Source: an uncultured Ruminococcus sp.
Lineage (GTDB): Bacteria; Bacillota; Clostridia; Oscillospirales; Ruminococcaceae
Assembly: GCA_947177755.1 (NCBI GenBank)
Contig: CAMWVV010000006.1
Coordinates: 1 to 34,718 of the forward strand
Length of the DNA stretch: 34,718 bases
Reading direction: 5' to 3'
Part shown: one piece after another, positions 16,416 to 24,845 of the stretch
How the letters are laid out: each line of letters starts with the position of its first letter
Numbering within the stretch: the first letter of the stretch is position 1
Translations under genes and position numbers: made by a program
The notes under the pieces: model-generated
What the model was told of the DNA's origin: nothing
Databases searched by the model: none
What the model saw: only the letters and a program-made list of their open reading frames with translations

Positions 16416-16444
16416 ATTATACCATAATGTGCAAATCGGGTCAA
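16416..16444 (-). promoter_or_regulatory. Promoter of the PfkB-type kinase gene
   Basis: Minus strand TTGACC (16439-16444), 17-nt spacer, TATAAT (16416-16421), 31 nt upstream of the GTG start. Confidence 0.85.
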
Positions 16445-16490
16445 GGGTTCAAAGAATTTCATAATTAACCGAAAATTAACATTTAACCCC

Positions 16491-16519
16491 GTGACATTAC
16501 CGCATACTTATATTATAAT
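16491..16519 (+). promoter_or_regulatory. Promoter of the AI-2E family permease gene
   Basis: GTGACA (16491-16496), 17-nt spacer, TATAAT (16514-16519), 35 nt before the ATG. It is divergent from the kinase promoter. Confidence 0.8.
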
Positions 16520-16554
16520 AAGAATATCATTATTTTCGGCAAGGAGTAATTTAT

Positions 16555-17706
16555 ATGAAGAAAAAAGACATCAGACGATACTGTTTTATTGCCGTACTTA
16601 TTTTTGTGGTATGCATTGCAGTCAGGAACTTTTCAGTAATATCAGGACTTATCAAAAAGGCTTTCAGTGTTTCCGTACCTCTTCTTACAGGCTGTATAAT
16701 TGCCTACATCTTCAATATTATCATGACATTCTATGAAAAACACTATTTCCCTAAAAGAAATTCTGACTTTATAAAAAGTTCACGCCGTCCCGTCTGCACT
16801 ATACTTTCATTTGCAAGTGCGGGAATAATCATAGTACTTATTTCAAATATCATCTATCCCGAACTCGTAAAGGCAGTAAAACTTATTTACGACGAAATAC
16901 CGCCGTTTTTCTCGGAAGTACAGAAGTTCGCAAAGACAACGCTGAAAGAATATCCCGAAATACAGGAGTTCATTGACAGCTTTGAACCCGATGTCATGAG
17001 TATCACCGAAAAGATAAGCAGTGGTGCTTATGATATATTTGACTCCGTAATCTCTCTTATAGGCTCGACCGTATCGCTGATAGCAGATACTGTAATAGCC
17101 ATTATTTTCGCACTGTATCTTCTTCTCAGAAAAGACAAGCTGAAAATGGATATTATACGTTTTCAGAAAGCTTATCTCGGTGACAAGACAAACAGACACA
17201 TCAATCATCTTTTTGAAACCGCTCACGAAACTTTCAGAAATTTCTTTGTCGGACAGTTTACCGAAGGTATAATTATAGGTCTGCTGTGTTTTATCGGAAT
17301 GCTTGTTCTGCGTCTTCCCTATTCCGCCATGACTTCAACGATTGTCGGCGTAACTTCACTCATTCCCATTGTAGGCGGACTTTTCGGTGCTGTAATAAGT
17401 GCATTTATAATCTTTACCGTAAATCCGATGCAGGCACTTATTTTTATCATTTTCCTCGTTATCCTGCAACAGATTGAGGGAAACCTTATCTACCCGAAAG
17501 TTGTCGGCTCGTCGGTAGGTCTGCCAGGTATATGGGTAATTGCCGCTGTGACTGTCGGCGGAGGACTTTTCAAAATACTTGGTATGCTCCTCGGTGTTCC
17601 TGTTGTCGCAACCGCATATAAACTTATCTTTGAGATTCTCGAAAAACGTGAACGTTTGCAGTCTGTAACCGAAGAAGAAACAGACGAAGAAGATGAGGAG
17701 GAATAA
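16555..17706 (+). CDS. AI-2E family membrane transporter
   Basis: A 383-residue integral membrane protein of the AI-2E/UPF0118 transporter family. Hydrophobic segments occur near the N-terminus (10-24, 38-57, 83-100). A soluble central region (about 105-165) is followed by several more membrane spans, including the conserved block SLIPIVGGLFGA and the ILQQIEGNLIYPKVVG signature. The C-terminus is a short acidic tail (EEETDEEDEEE). Family members have been linked to autoinducer export, Na+/H+ exchange and other solutes, so the substrate is unknown. Start ATG is preceded by AAGGAG. The GA-rich codons of its tail also supply the ribosome binding site for the HsdS gene 4 nt downstream. Confidence 0.92.
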   Translation: MKKKDIRRYCFIAVLIFVVCIAVRNFSVISGLIKKAFSVSVPLLTGCIIAYIFNIIMTFYEKHYFPKRNSDFIKSSRRPVCTILSFASAGIIIVLISNIIYPELVKAVKLIYDEIPPFFSEVQKFAKTTLKEYPEIQEFIDSFEPDVMSITEKISSGAYDIFDSVISLIGSTVSLIADTVIAIIFALYLLLRKDKLKMDIIRFQKAYLGDKTNRHINHLFETAHETFRNFFVGQFTEGIIIGLLCFIGMLVLRLPYSAMTSTIVGVTSLIPIVGGLFGAVISAFIIFTVNPMQALIFIIFLVILQQIEGNLIYPKVVGSSVGLPGIWVIAAVTVGGGLFKILGMLLGVPVVATAYKLIFEILEKRERLQSVTEEETDEEDEEE

Positions 17707-17710
17707 CAAC

Positions 17711-19003
17711 ATGATGAAAATGAAAGACAGCGGTATTGAGTGGATAGGGAAAATACCTCAAGAATATCAAGTTTCAAAAATAAAATACATTTCAGATATC
17801 TTTGGTAGAATAGGATTTAGAGGTTATACCGAAAAGGATTTAGTTGATTATAAGGAAGATGGTGCAATTACACTGAGCCCCTCAAACTTTCATGATATGA
17901 AAATGGACTATACAAAATGTTCATATCTTTCTTGGAAAAAATATGAAGAAAGCCCAGAAATTAAAATATATAATGGTGATGTATTGTTCGTAAAAACAGG
18001 TTCAACTTTTGGTAAAGCTGTATATGTTACAGATTTACCAAAAGAAGCAACAATAAATCCTCAGTTAGTTGTATTTAAGAACATAAAAATAAATAGTAAA
18101 CTGTTTTCATATATATTACAAACAAGAATTATAGAAATTCAATCTGAATTGGCAGTACTTGGTTCTGTAATTCCCACAATGTCACAAGAAAAAATATATA
18201 ACTTTATTATTTCTTTTCCTCCAATTGAAGAACAACAAGCAATATCCGCCTATCTTGACGAAAAATGCACCGAAATAGACTCTCTCATATCAGAGCTGAA
18301 AAAGCAGACAGAAATTCTTGAGGAATATAAGAGGTCTGTGATTATCGAAACAGTCACAAAAGGTCTGAATCCTAACGCTCAAATGAAAGACAGCGGAATT
18401 GAGTGGATAGGTAACATTCCGGAAAACTGGAGGATTCACCCTGTTTATTGCTATTTTTCAGAACGAAAAAATAAAAATTCCTTAGGGCTTGAAAACAATC
18501 TGCTTTCTTTAAGCTATGGGAAAATTGTCAGAAAAAATATTAACTCAAATGAAGGTTTATTGCCAGAAAGTTTCAATACATATAACATCATTGAAAAAGA
18601 TGATATTATTATCCGCCCGACTGATTTGCAGAACGATAAAAAAAGTCTGAGAACAGCTATAGCAAAAGAACATGGTATTATTACATCTGCTTACATTGCT
18701 ATGATGGCAATTAAACCCATAAATTCTCACTATTTTTATTATCTTCTGCACTCATATGATGTTATGAAAGTATTTTACAATATTGGAAATGGTGTAAGAC
18801 AGGGACTGAATTTTTCAGAATTTTCCCGACTGATTGTTTTTGAGCCGACAATAGAAGAACAAAATGAAATAGTTTCATATCTTGATAAAAAGTGTTCTGA
18901 AATTGATTCAATTATTTCCGAAAAAAAACGACAGGTAAAAGCCATAGAAGAATATAAAAAATCATTTATTTATGAGTATGTGACGGGTAAGAAACAACTG
19001 TGA
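17711..19003 (+). CDS. hsdS: Orphan type I restriction-modification specificity subunit (HsdS)
   Basis: A 430-residue DNA-recognition subunit of type I R-M systems with the typical two-fold plan: target recognition domain 1 (about 15-170), conserved helical region (PPIEEQQAISAYLDEKCTEI...), target recognition domain 2 (about 230-375), and a second conserved helix (PTIEEQNEIVSYLDKKCSEI...). Both halves begin with MKDSGIEWIG. No hsdM or hsdR lies in the window; its neighbours are a permease and a GGDEF protein. It must therefore act with a methylase elsewhere, serve as a donor cassette for TRD shuffling, or be a remnant. The TRDs are more AT-rich than the flanking genes, which fits horizontal acquisition. 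Start ATG 17711 follows GAGGAGGAA (17695-17703). Confidence 0.93.
   Translation: MMKMKDSGIEWIGKIPQEYQVSKIKYISDIFGRIGFRGYTEKDLVDYKEDGAITLSPSNFHDMKMDYTKCSYLSWKKYEESPEIKIYNGDVLFVKTGSTFGKAVYVTDLPKEATINPQLVVFKNIKINSKLFSYILQTRIIEIQSELAVLGSVIPTMSQEKIYNFIISFPPIEEQQAISAYLDEKCTEIDSLISELKKQTEILEEYKRSVIIETVTKGLNPNAQMKDSGIEWIGNIPENWRIHPVYCYFSERKNKNSLGLENNLLSLSYGKIVRKNINSNEGLLPESFNTYNIIEKDDIIIRPTDLQNDKKSLRTAIAKEHGIITSAYIAMMAIKPINSHYFYYLLHSYDVMKVFYNIGNGVRQGLNFSEFSRLIVFEPTIEEQNEIVSYLDKKCSEIDSIISEKKRQVKAIEEYKKSFIYEYVTGKKQL
17720..17748 (+). repeat. 29-bp direct repeat in hsdS, copy 1
   Basis: Encodes MKDSGIEWIG at the start of TRD1; 28 of 29 bases match the copy at 18383-18411. Such repeats let TRDs swap by recombination with other hsdS genes. 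Confidence 0.9.
18383..18411 (+). repeat. 29-bp direct repeat in hsdS, copy 2
   Basis: Encodes MKDSGIEWIG at the start of TRD2; one mismatch to 17720-17748. Confidence 0.9.
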
Positions 19004-19015
19004 AAGGATATGAAT

Positions 19016-20803
19016 ATGAACAGTTTAAACGGCTTTCTGAATGAAGAAATGTACAACGTCGGGAAAGTGATTATAGACAAAAGTTTTCATATGCAGAGAG
19101 CGGACGAGGCTTTTTTCAGCTATTTCGGAAACGATGTTATTTATTCCATAAAGAGAACCATAGACGAAAACGATTTTGAACGGATTTCGGAGTGTCTTGA
19201 AACGGCAGAAAACGGCGTGCCTGCAAAAACCGTGATACGTATGAAAGGGATAAATAATCAACTGCGCTGGATTCTTGCTTCCGTGAGAATGATTGCGGAC
19301 GGTGAAGAACCGCTTTACAGCATAGTTTTCAGCGATGTCTTTTCACTTGAATCACTTGCATACAGCCGTGAAAAGAAGATTTCCGAATACCGCCACATTC
19401 TAAGTCTTATAAACGACCTCGCTTTTGAGTATGGCTTTGAAACCAAGAAAATAAGAATATATATGTCCGACTGCTACCGTGAAATAGTCCTTATCAACGA
19501 AGAACTTGAAAAATGGCGTGCCGAATCGGTTAATTCGGGCTATATTCCCTCACGTTATACTGAAACTTTCAATAATCTCTGCAACGACATTAAAAACGGC
19601 GTTTACCGTTTTGATTATGAATTTGAATCTTCACTGCTCACTTTCGGGAAATCAAGGGAACTGTGTCTTTTCAGAGGCATAACACGTCATGACGACCCCG
19701 ATATAAAAAAAGTAAGCGGAATAATTTCGGTTGTGGGTTCGGGACATAAGGCAAAGGAAATAAACCCTGCCGTTGAGGCAAACAGAGACTCACTCTCAGG
19801 AGTGCTTAACAAGCGTGCGGTGACTTCCTATGCAATGGAAATACTGTCTGAAAAACCGTCACGGAATATTAATTTAGTTCTGCTTGATATAGACAATTTC
19901 AGCGAAATTTTAAGCAGTTACGGACATCTTTTCGGTGACGAGGTAATTTTTACCGTAGCAGGAATAATAAAGAATGAAATAGGCAAAAGAGGTATTGCAG
20001 GAAGAATCACGGGGGAAGGATTTCTTATAGTCCTCGAAGATACCCGTGACGAAACCGATTTGCGTGGCATTCTGAGGGCGATAAGGACAAAGACGGAATG
20101 GGCTTTTGCAGACCGTTCCGAAAACCTCAAAATTACCTGTTCAATGGGCGTTTCAACTTATCCCGTTGACAGTTCCGATTATGACGAGCTTTTCATGCAG
20201 GCGGACAAGGCTCTTTATATTGCACAGCAGAAAGGTCAGAACCGTTATGTAATATACGATGTGAACAAGCACGGAACGGTCGAAAAGGATATTGAAAACA
20301 AAATAGCTTTTCTCAGCGACAAAAAGCAGAGTACACGGAATCTTGCATTTATAGGACAGCTTGCCGAAAGTCTTGTATTCGGACGTATTCCCGATATTTC
20401 CGTTTTACTTGAACAGATACGCCTGCAATTTGAAATTGACGACATATGTATTTTTGCAGGAAACGATATGCACCTCATTCTGAGCTGTGGCAACTCGTCT
20501 TCAAAAAATGCTTCTTACCTCTTTGAAAACCGCTATACCGAACGTTTTTCGGGTGACGGTATCTTCATTATAGATAACGTAAACGAACTGGAGGGACGTG
20601 ACGACAACGCTTTTTTACAGCTTACGGAGCAGAATATAGGCGGTGCGGTGCAGTATCTCATGACGGAAAACAGTATGATTAAAGGTATGATTTCTTTCTG
20701 CTATATAGGACGGTTTAAGAAATGGTCGGTTACCGACCAGAACTATCTGGCAATTATCGGTCGTACCGTTACCGCAATTCTCAAAAAACAGGCTTATATA
20801 TAA
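19016..20803 (+). CDS. Degenerate GGDEF protein with C-terminal GAF-like domain
   Basis: A 595-residue cytoplasmic signalling protein. The N-terminal 110 residues look PAS-like and a second sensor-like segment runs to about 245. A diguanylate-cyclase fold spans about 258-415: DSLSGVLNKRA opens it, DIDNF is at 291-295, and the domain ends with ADKALYIAQQKGQNRY. The signature GGDEF is TGEGF at 332-336, so the first Gly and the catalytic acidic positions are altered and no RxxD inhibitory site precedes it. It is probably not an active c-di-GMP synthase and may be a GTP or nucleotide sensor. Residues about 440-595 resemble a GAF domain. Start ATG 19016 (not 19010) gives correct spacing from AAAGGA. 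It begins 12 nt after hsdS and may be co-transcribed with it. Confidence 0.85.
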   Translation: MNSLNGFLNEEMYNVGKVIIDKSFHMQRADEAFFSYFGNDVIYSIKRTIDENDFERISECLETAENGVPAKTVIRMKGINNQLRWILASVRMIADGEEPLYSIVFSDVFSLESLAYSREKKISEYRHILSLINDLAFEYGFETKKIRIYMSDCYREIVLINEELEKWRAESVNSGYIPSRYTETFNNLCNDIKNGVYRFDYEFESSLLTFGKSRELCLFRGITRHDDPDIKKVSGIISVVGSGHKAKEINPAVEANRDSLSGVLNKRAVTSYAMEILSEKPSRNINLVLLDIDNFSEILSSYGHLFGDEVIFTVAGIIKNEIGKRGIAGRITGEGFLIVLEDTRDETDLRGILRAIRTKTEWAFADRSENLKITCSMGVSTYPVDSSDYDELFMQADKALYIAQQKGQNRYVIYDVNKHGTVEKDIENKIAFLSDKKQSTRNLAFIGQLAESLVFGRIPDISVLLEQIRLQFEIDDICIFAGNDMHLILSCGNSSSKNASYLFENRYTERFSGDGIFIIDNVNELEGRDDNAFLQLTEQNIGGAVQYLMTENSMIKGMISFCYIGRFKKWSVTDQNYLAIIGRTVTAILKKQAYI

Positions 20804-21115
20804 GGTTCATTCAAACTATTCATTCATAAAACAAGGCTATTTATAGCCAAAAAACAGCTTTTTTTATAAAAGTGATGATGGGTTTGAAGCTATTTTATAA
20901 ACTCCTAAAAAAAAATATATAATATATATATAATATAAAAAAATAAAAAAGGTTTATAAAAACGGTTCATATCATACATACCGTTCATCGCTTACAAAAA
21001 TAATATTTTAAAACCCCTTGATTTTTTTCACTTATTGATATATAATATATCTGAATGAAAAAGTTAGCAGTTTTTTCGTTCACTCCCGATGAGTCACAAA
21101 ATGGGAGAAATAAAT
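20804..21115 (+). other. AT-rich intergenic region between the GGDEF gene and dapF
   Basis: About 310 bases without a gene. It contains a short hairpin (GGCTA/TAGCC, 20835-20848), followed after a few bases by CAGC and seven T, which could be a weak terminator. It also holds a run of A/T with TATAAT-like hexamers (20905-20945), a loose inverted repeat AACGG...CCGTT (20971-20995), and the dapF promoter at 21018-21046. I see no ORF or RNA gene. Confidence 0.6.
21018..21046 (+). promoter_or_regulatory. dapF-dapL promoter
   Basis: TTGATT (21018-21023), 17-nt spacer, TATAAT (21041-21046), 70 nt upstream of the dapF start. Confidence 0.8.
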
Positions 21116-21994
21116 ATGAAATTTTCTAAAATGCACGGTATAGGCAATGACTACATATATGTTAACTGCTTTGAAGAAACGGTTGACGAACCCGAAAAAG
21201 TTTCCGTTATCGTAAGCGACAGACACAAGGGTATAGGCTCGGACGGTCTTGTCCTTATTATGCCGTCCGACAAGGCTGATTTCCGTATGAGGATTTTTAA
21301 TGCCGACGGTTCGGAAGCTATGATGTGCGGTAATGCCACAAGATGTATCGGTAAGTACGTTTATGATATGGGTCTTACCGACAAAACCGACATCACTCTT
21401 GAAACAAATTCAGGTATAAAATATCTCAGGCTTTTTCTCAGAGATAATAAGGTGTCGCTTGTTCAGGTCGATATGGGAAAGGCAGTTCTGAAACCTGCGG
21501 AAATTCCCGTGAAAAGCAGTCTGGACAGGTTTATAAACCAGCCTGTCGAAATCAACGGAAAAACCTACAATATGACCTGCGTTTCAATGGGCAACCCCCA
21601 CGCCGTTATCTTTACGGACGGTATCGACGGTCTTGACCTTGAAAAAATCGGTCCGTCGTTTGAGAATCACGAAATATTCCCGAACCGTGTCAATACCGAG
21701 TTTGCGGAAGTGATCGACGACCACACACTAAAAATGCGTGTATGGGAAAGAGGAAGCGGTGAAACTTTCGCCTGCGGTACTGGTACTTGTGCAACCGTAG
21801 TTGCAGCAGTCCTCAATGGTATATGCAGACACGACGAGGAAATTTTAGTACATCTCAGGGGTGGTGACCTCCGCATTACCTACAAATCCGACGGCACTGT
21901 TATGATGACAGGCGAAGCGGAATATATATGTGAAGGAACTGTTTCAGACGAATTTATCAACGAAAAAAAGGAGTATGTTATATGCCGAAGCTGA
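21116..21994 (+). CDS. dapF: Diaminopimelate epimerase
   Basis: Cytoplasmic enzyme that converts LL- to meso-diaminopimelate. A 292-residue protein starting with the canonical MKFSKMHGIGNDY; I chose ATG 21116 over the upstream ATG 21089 because GGGAGA (21103-21108) is correctly placed and the family begins here. The two catalytic cysteines are visible: C71 in MCGNATRC and C220 in ACGTGTC. The gene overlaps dapL by 13 nt, coupling the two steps that turn tetrahydrodipicolinate into meso-diaminopimelate. Confidence 0.97.
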   Translation: MKFSKMHGIGNDYIYVNCFEETVDEPEKVSVIVSDRHKGIGSDGLVLIMPSDKADFRMRIFNADGSEAMMCGNATRCIGKYVYDMGLTDKTDITLETNSGIKYLRLFLRDNKVSLVQVDMGKAVLKPAEIPVKSSLDRFINQPVEINGKTYNMTCVSMGNPHAVIFTDGIDGLDLEKIGPSFENHEIFPNRVNTEFAEVIDDHTLKMRVWERGSGETFACGTGTCATVVAAVLNGICRHDEEILVHLRGGDLRITYKSDGTVMMTGEAEYICEGTVSDEFINEKKEYVICRS

Positions 21995-23196
21995 ATGAAA
22001 ATTTTCTCAGACTTGAGAAAAATTACTTATTTATAAATATCGCAAAGAAAATAAACGCTTTCAAAGAGGCAAACCCCGATGCCGATATTATACGCATGGG
22101 TATCGGCGATGTTACTCTTCCGATTGCTCCCGTCGTAATCGAAGCCATGAAAAAAGGCTGCGACGAAATGGGTGTAAAAGAAACTTTCAAGGGCTATGAA
22201 GACAGCGGTGCAGGTTACGACTTTCTGAAAAAAGCCGTTTCGGACTATTACAGAAGTTTCGGTGCGGACGTTTCACCCGAAGAAATCAGAATAAATGACG
22301 GTGCTAAAAGTGACTGCGGAAATATAGTTGACATTTTCGGTGACGACAACGTTATTCTTGTAACAGACCCTGCATATCCAGTATACGTCGATTCAAATCT
22401 CATGAGCGGACGTAAGATTATCTATGCGGATTCCAACGAGGAAAACGGTTTTGCGGCTATGCCTGACTATAACGTCCATGCGGATATTATCTATCTCTGT
22501 TCACCGAACAATCCGACAGGCTCGGTCTATACAAAAGAACAGCTTGAAACATGGGTTGACTATGTAAAGAAAAACAATGCCGTGATTATTTACGATTCCG
22601 CTTATGAAGCATTTATCACAGACCCTGACATTCCGAGAAGTATTTTCTGTGTTGACGGTGCGAAAGAAGTCGCAATAGAAATGTGTTCCCTCTCAAAGAC
22701 GGCAGGTTTCACGGGTATGAGGTGCGGTTATACGGTTATTCCCGACGCTCTTAAAGTAACCGCATCGGACGGCTCGGAAGTTTCCGTTTCTCAGCTCTGG
22801 GGACGCAGGCAGGGCAGTAAGTTCAACGGTGTTTCCTATCCTGTACAGTGTGCGGCGGCGGCTGTCTTCACGGAAGAGGGTATGAAGCAGATTCACGAAA
22901 ATATCGCCTACTATCAGGAAAATGCAAGAATCATTTCCGATACAATGACAAAACTCGGCGTTAAATTCACAGGCGGAATAAATTCGCCGTATATATGGTT
23001 TAAATGTCCCGATAATATGGGAAGCTGGGAGTTTTTTGACCTCATGCTTGAAAAAATCGCAGTAGTAGGCACTCCCGGTGCGGGATTCGGCAAAAACGGT
23101 GAAGGCTGGTTCAGACTTACGGCTTTCGGTGACAGACAGAAAACCATTGAGGCTATGAAACGTTTTGAAAAGCTGGTAAGTTCATTAAAAAAATAA
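21982..23196 (+). CDS. dapL: LL-diaminopimelate aminotransferase
   Basis: PLP-dependent aminotransferase that makes LL-diaminopimelate directly from tetrahydrodipicolinate and glutamate, bypassing the succinylase or acetylase steps. A 404-residue fold type I protein; the PLP lysine is K239 in CSLSKTAGFTGMRCGY, and the cofactor blocks YLCSPNNPTG and VIIYDSAYEAF are present. The N-terminus (LNENFLRLEKNYLFINIAKK) is typical of DapL. Ribosome binding site AAAAAGGAG lies inside the end of dapF. The product is the substrate of the overlapping dapF, giving a complete aminotransferase branch. Confidence 0.96.
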   Translation: MPKLNENFLRLEKNYLFINIAKKINAFKEANPDADIIRMGIGDVTLPIAPVVIEAMKKGCDEMGVKETFKGYEDSGAGYDFLKKAVSDYYRSFGADVSPEEIRINDGAKSDCGNIVDIFGDDNVILVTDPAYPVYVDSNLMSGRKIIYADSNEENGFAAMPDYNVHADIIYLCSPNNPTGSVYTKEQLETWVDYVKKNNAVIIYDSAYEAFITDPDIPRSIFCVDGAKEVAIEMCSLSKTAGFTGMRCGYTVIPDALKVTASDGSEVSVSQLWGRRQGSKFNGVSYPVQCAAAAVFTEEGMKQIHENIAYYQENARIISDTMTKLGVKFTGGINSPYIWFKCPDNMGSWEFFDLMLEKIAVVGTPGAGFGKNGEGWFRLTAFGDRQKTIEAMKRFEKLVSSLKK

Positions 23197-23215
23197 AGTA
23201 AACGGAGATTTAATT

Positions 23216-24136
23216 ATGTCGGAAAGAATAGGACTTGTTCTCAGCGGAGGCGGTGCAAAAGGTGCTTACGAAATAGGAGTGTACAAAGCTCTTTCAGCAA
23301 TAGGAGCAACAAGATTTATAGATGTCATCGCAGGAACTTCCGTCGGTGCTTTGAATGCCGTTCTTCTCGAAAGCAGAGGGGCGGAATACTCTGAAAATGT
23401 CTGGCATAATCTCAAACTTTCCGATATGCTTAATCTTGACGTAAAAAGAATTGCAAAAAATCCGCTTCTTGTTGACTACAACAGTCCCGATTACGTCGGA
23501 ATAAAACCCGACAATGTTTTTGACAGCATAGTTTTAAAAAGTATGGGGCTTATCTCCTTTATGAAAAAAGAAAATCCTCTCACCGATTTTCTGAAACACG
23601 GTCTGCCTGTAAATCAGGATAAAATATCAGAAATTATTGACAAAAACGTTGATTTCAACAATATATACCGAAAAATTTATGTTACGTGCAGTGACAGTTA
23701 CGGCGATATAAAATATTTTCACTTAAATCACTACAGAAATGAACTTAAAAAGAAAATTATTCTCGCTTCTTCTGCACTTCCCGTAATCTACACCGGAGTT
23801 GCAGGAGGTATAGAAATAAATGGAGAGTATTATTCGGACGGCGGAATAAAAAATGAAAGCAATACGCCTGTACCTTTTATATATGACAACGGCTGTCGTT
23901 CAATTATTGCCGTCCACCTGAAATATGATGCTGACATTACAAATCAATACCGCATGAAAGACGCAGATATTATAAATATTATTCCCTCAAGAGACCTCGG
24001 CGATTTTGTAAGCGGTACTCTTAATCTGAATCCGCTGAAAGTAAAGTCTGATATTGAACTGGGCTATAATGACACGATAAATAAAACACGTGAAATTTAT
24101 GCCATGATTAACAAAGTAAAATTAAAATCAATATAA
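23216..24136 (+). CDS. Patatin-like phospholipase
   Basis: A 306-residue serine lipase of the patatin/RssA family with no signal peptide, so probably cytoplasmic. It shows the oxyanion loop GGGAKGAYE (11-19), nucleophile Ser42 in GTSVG (40-44) and catalytic Asp208 in SDGG, giving a complete Ser-Asp dyad. It starts 19 nt after dapL, with GGAG upstream, and ends at a strong terminator, so it is likely the last gene of the dapF-dapL transcript. A link to lysine synthesis is not evident. Substrate specificity cannot be read from the sequence. Confidence 0.92.
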   Translation: MSERIGLVLSGGGAKGAYEIGVYKALSAIGATRFIDVIAGTSVGALNAVLLESRGAEYSENVWHNLKLSDMLNLDVKRIAKNPLLVDYNSPDYVGIKPDNVFDSIVLKSMGLISFMKKENPLTDFLKHGLPVNQDKISEIIDKNVDFNNIYRKIYVTCSDSYGDIKYFHLNHYRNELKKKIILASSALPVIYTGVAGGIEINGEYYSDGGIKNESNTPVPFIYDNGCRSIIAVHLKYDADITNQYRMKDADIINIIPSRDLGDFVSGTLNLNPLKVKSDIELGYNDTINKTREIYAMINKVKLKSI

Positions 24137-24142
24137 AAAATA

Positions 24143-24170
24143 ACGGACAGCTTAAAACTGTCCGTTTTTT
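24143..24170. terminator. Bidirectional terminator between patatin gene and MoxR-vWA operon
   Basis: 8-bp perfect stem ACGGACAG/CTGTCCGT (24143-24150 with 24158-24165), then TTTTT on the plus strand and an A/T-rich tract on the minus strand. It ends both the dap operon and the convergent six-gene minus-strand operon. Confidence 0.92.
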
Positions 24171-24172
24171 AT

Positions 24173-24835
24173 TCAGGGGAAAAGCAATAGTTTTTTTATT
24201 TCACTGAAAATATCGTCTACCGTACGCATTGTATCATTTTCTATACATTCGACAATATTCCAGCCGAATTTATACGCACAGTAGTCGGCAGACACCTTTG
24301 AACGCCTCAGATATTCCATATCACGTTCATGAATGTCCTTTTTTGATTCATCGCTGTTATAACGGGCAGTCATGAGTTTCTGACTTATTTCAAGGTCAGA
24401 ACGCAGATAAATAACGCTGTCGGGTTCAGGAATACCCATATATTTATACTCAAACTCAAAAAGCCAGTCAAGAAAACCGTCCCATTCTTCCCTTTTAAGC
24501 TTTGAACACTGATGCACGGCGTTTGAAGTTGTATAACGGTCGGCGATAACAATTCCGCCATTTTCGTAAAAATCCTGCCATTCGGTTTTAAAGCTTGCGA
24601 AACGGTCAACCGCATAAAAGCTTGACGAAGCGTAAGGATTTACGGAGTCTGCTTTTTTTCCGAAATCCCCCCTGAGATACATTTTTACAAGTGAGGACGA
24701 CGGACTGTCGTAATTCGGAAAACATACCATTTTTACCGATTTGCCGACACTTTCACAGTACTCCTTTAATTTTACTGTCTGAGTATGTTTACCGCTTCCG
24801 TCAAGTCCCTCTATTACAAATAGCTTTCCTTTCAT
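24173..24835 (-). CDS. Thymidylate kinase-like protein
   Basis: A 220-residue P-loop nucleoside-monophosphate kinase of the thymidylate kinase family, expected to phosphorylate dTMP to dTDP. The P-loop is GLDGSGKHT at 10-18, with His where most members have Ser before the Thr. FPNYDSPSS and the DRY motif of ADRYTTSNA are also typical. I chose ATG 24835 because AAGGGGGT precedes it; a longer ATG start at 24853 would run into the preceding gene. It starts 10 nt after the DUF5682 gene and is the last gene of the MoxR-vWA operon. A tmk gene normally sits with DNA-replication genes, so its place here is worth noting. It may be the housekeeping enzyme or a paralogue. Confidence 0.88.
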   Translation of the reverse strand: MKGKLFVIEGLDGSGKHTQTVKLKEYCESVGKSVKMVCFPNYDSPSSSLVKMYLRGDFGKKADSVNPYASSSFYAVDRFASFKTEWQDFYENGGIVIADRYTTSNAVHQCSKLKREEWDGFLDWLFEFEYKYMGIPEPDSVIYLRSDLEISQKLMTARYNSDESKKDIHERDMEYLRRSKVSADYCAYKFGWNIVECIENDTMRTVDDIFSEIKKLLLFP

Positions 24836-24845
24836 AAGTACCCCC

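Noticed and set aside
20895-20960. AT-rich run as a replication origin or attachment site
   Set aside because: No DnaA boxes, iterons or integrase gene nearby; it is plain A/T-rich intergenic sequence.
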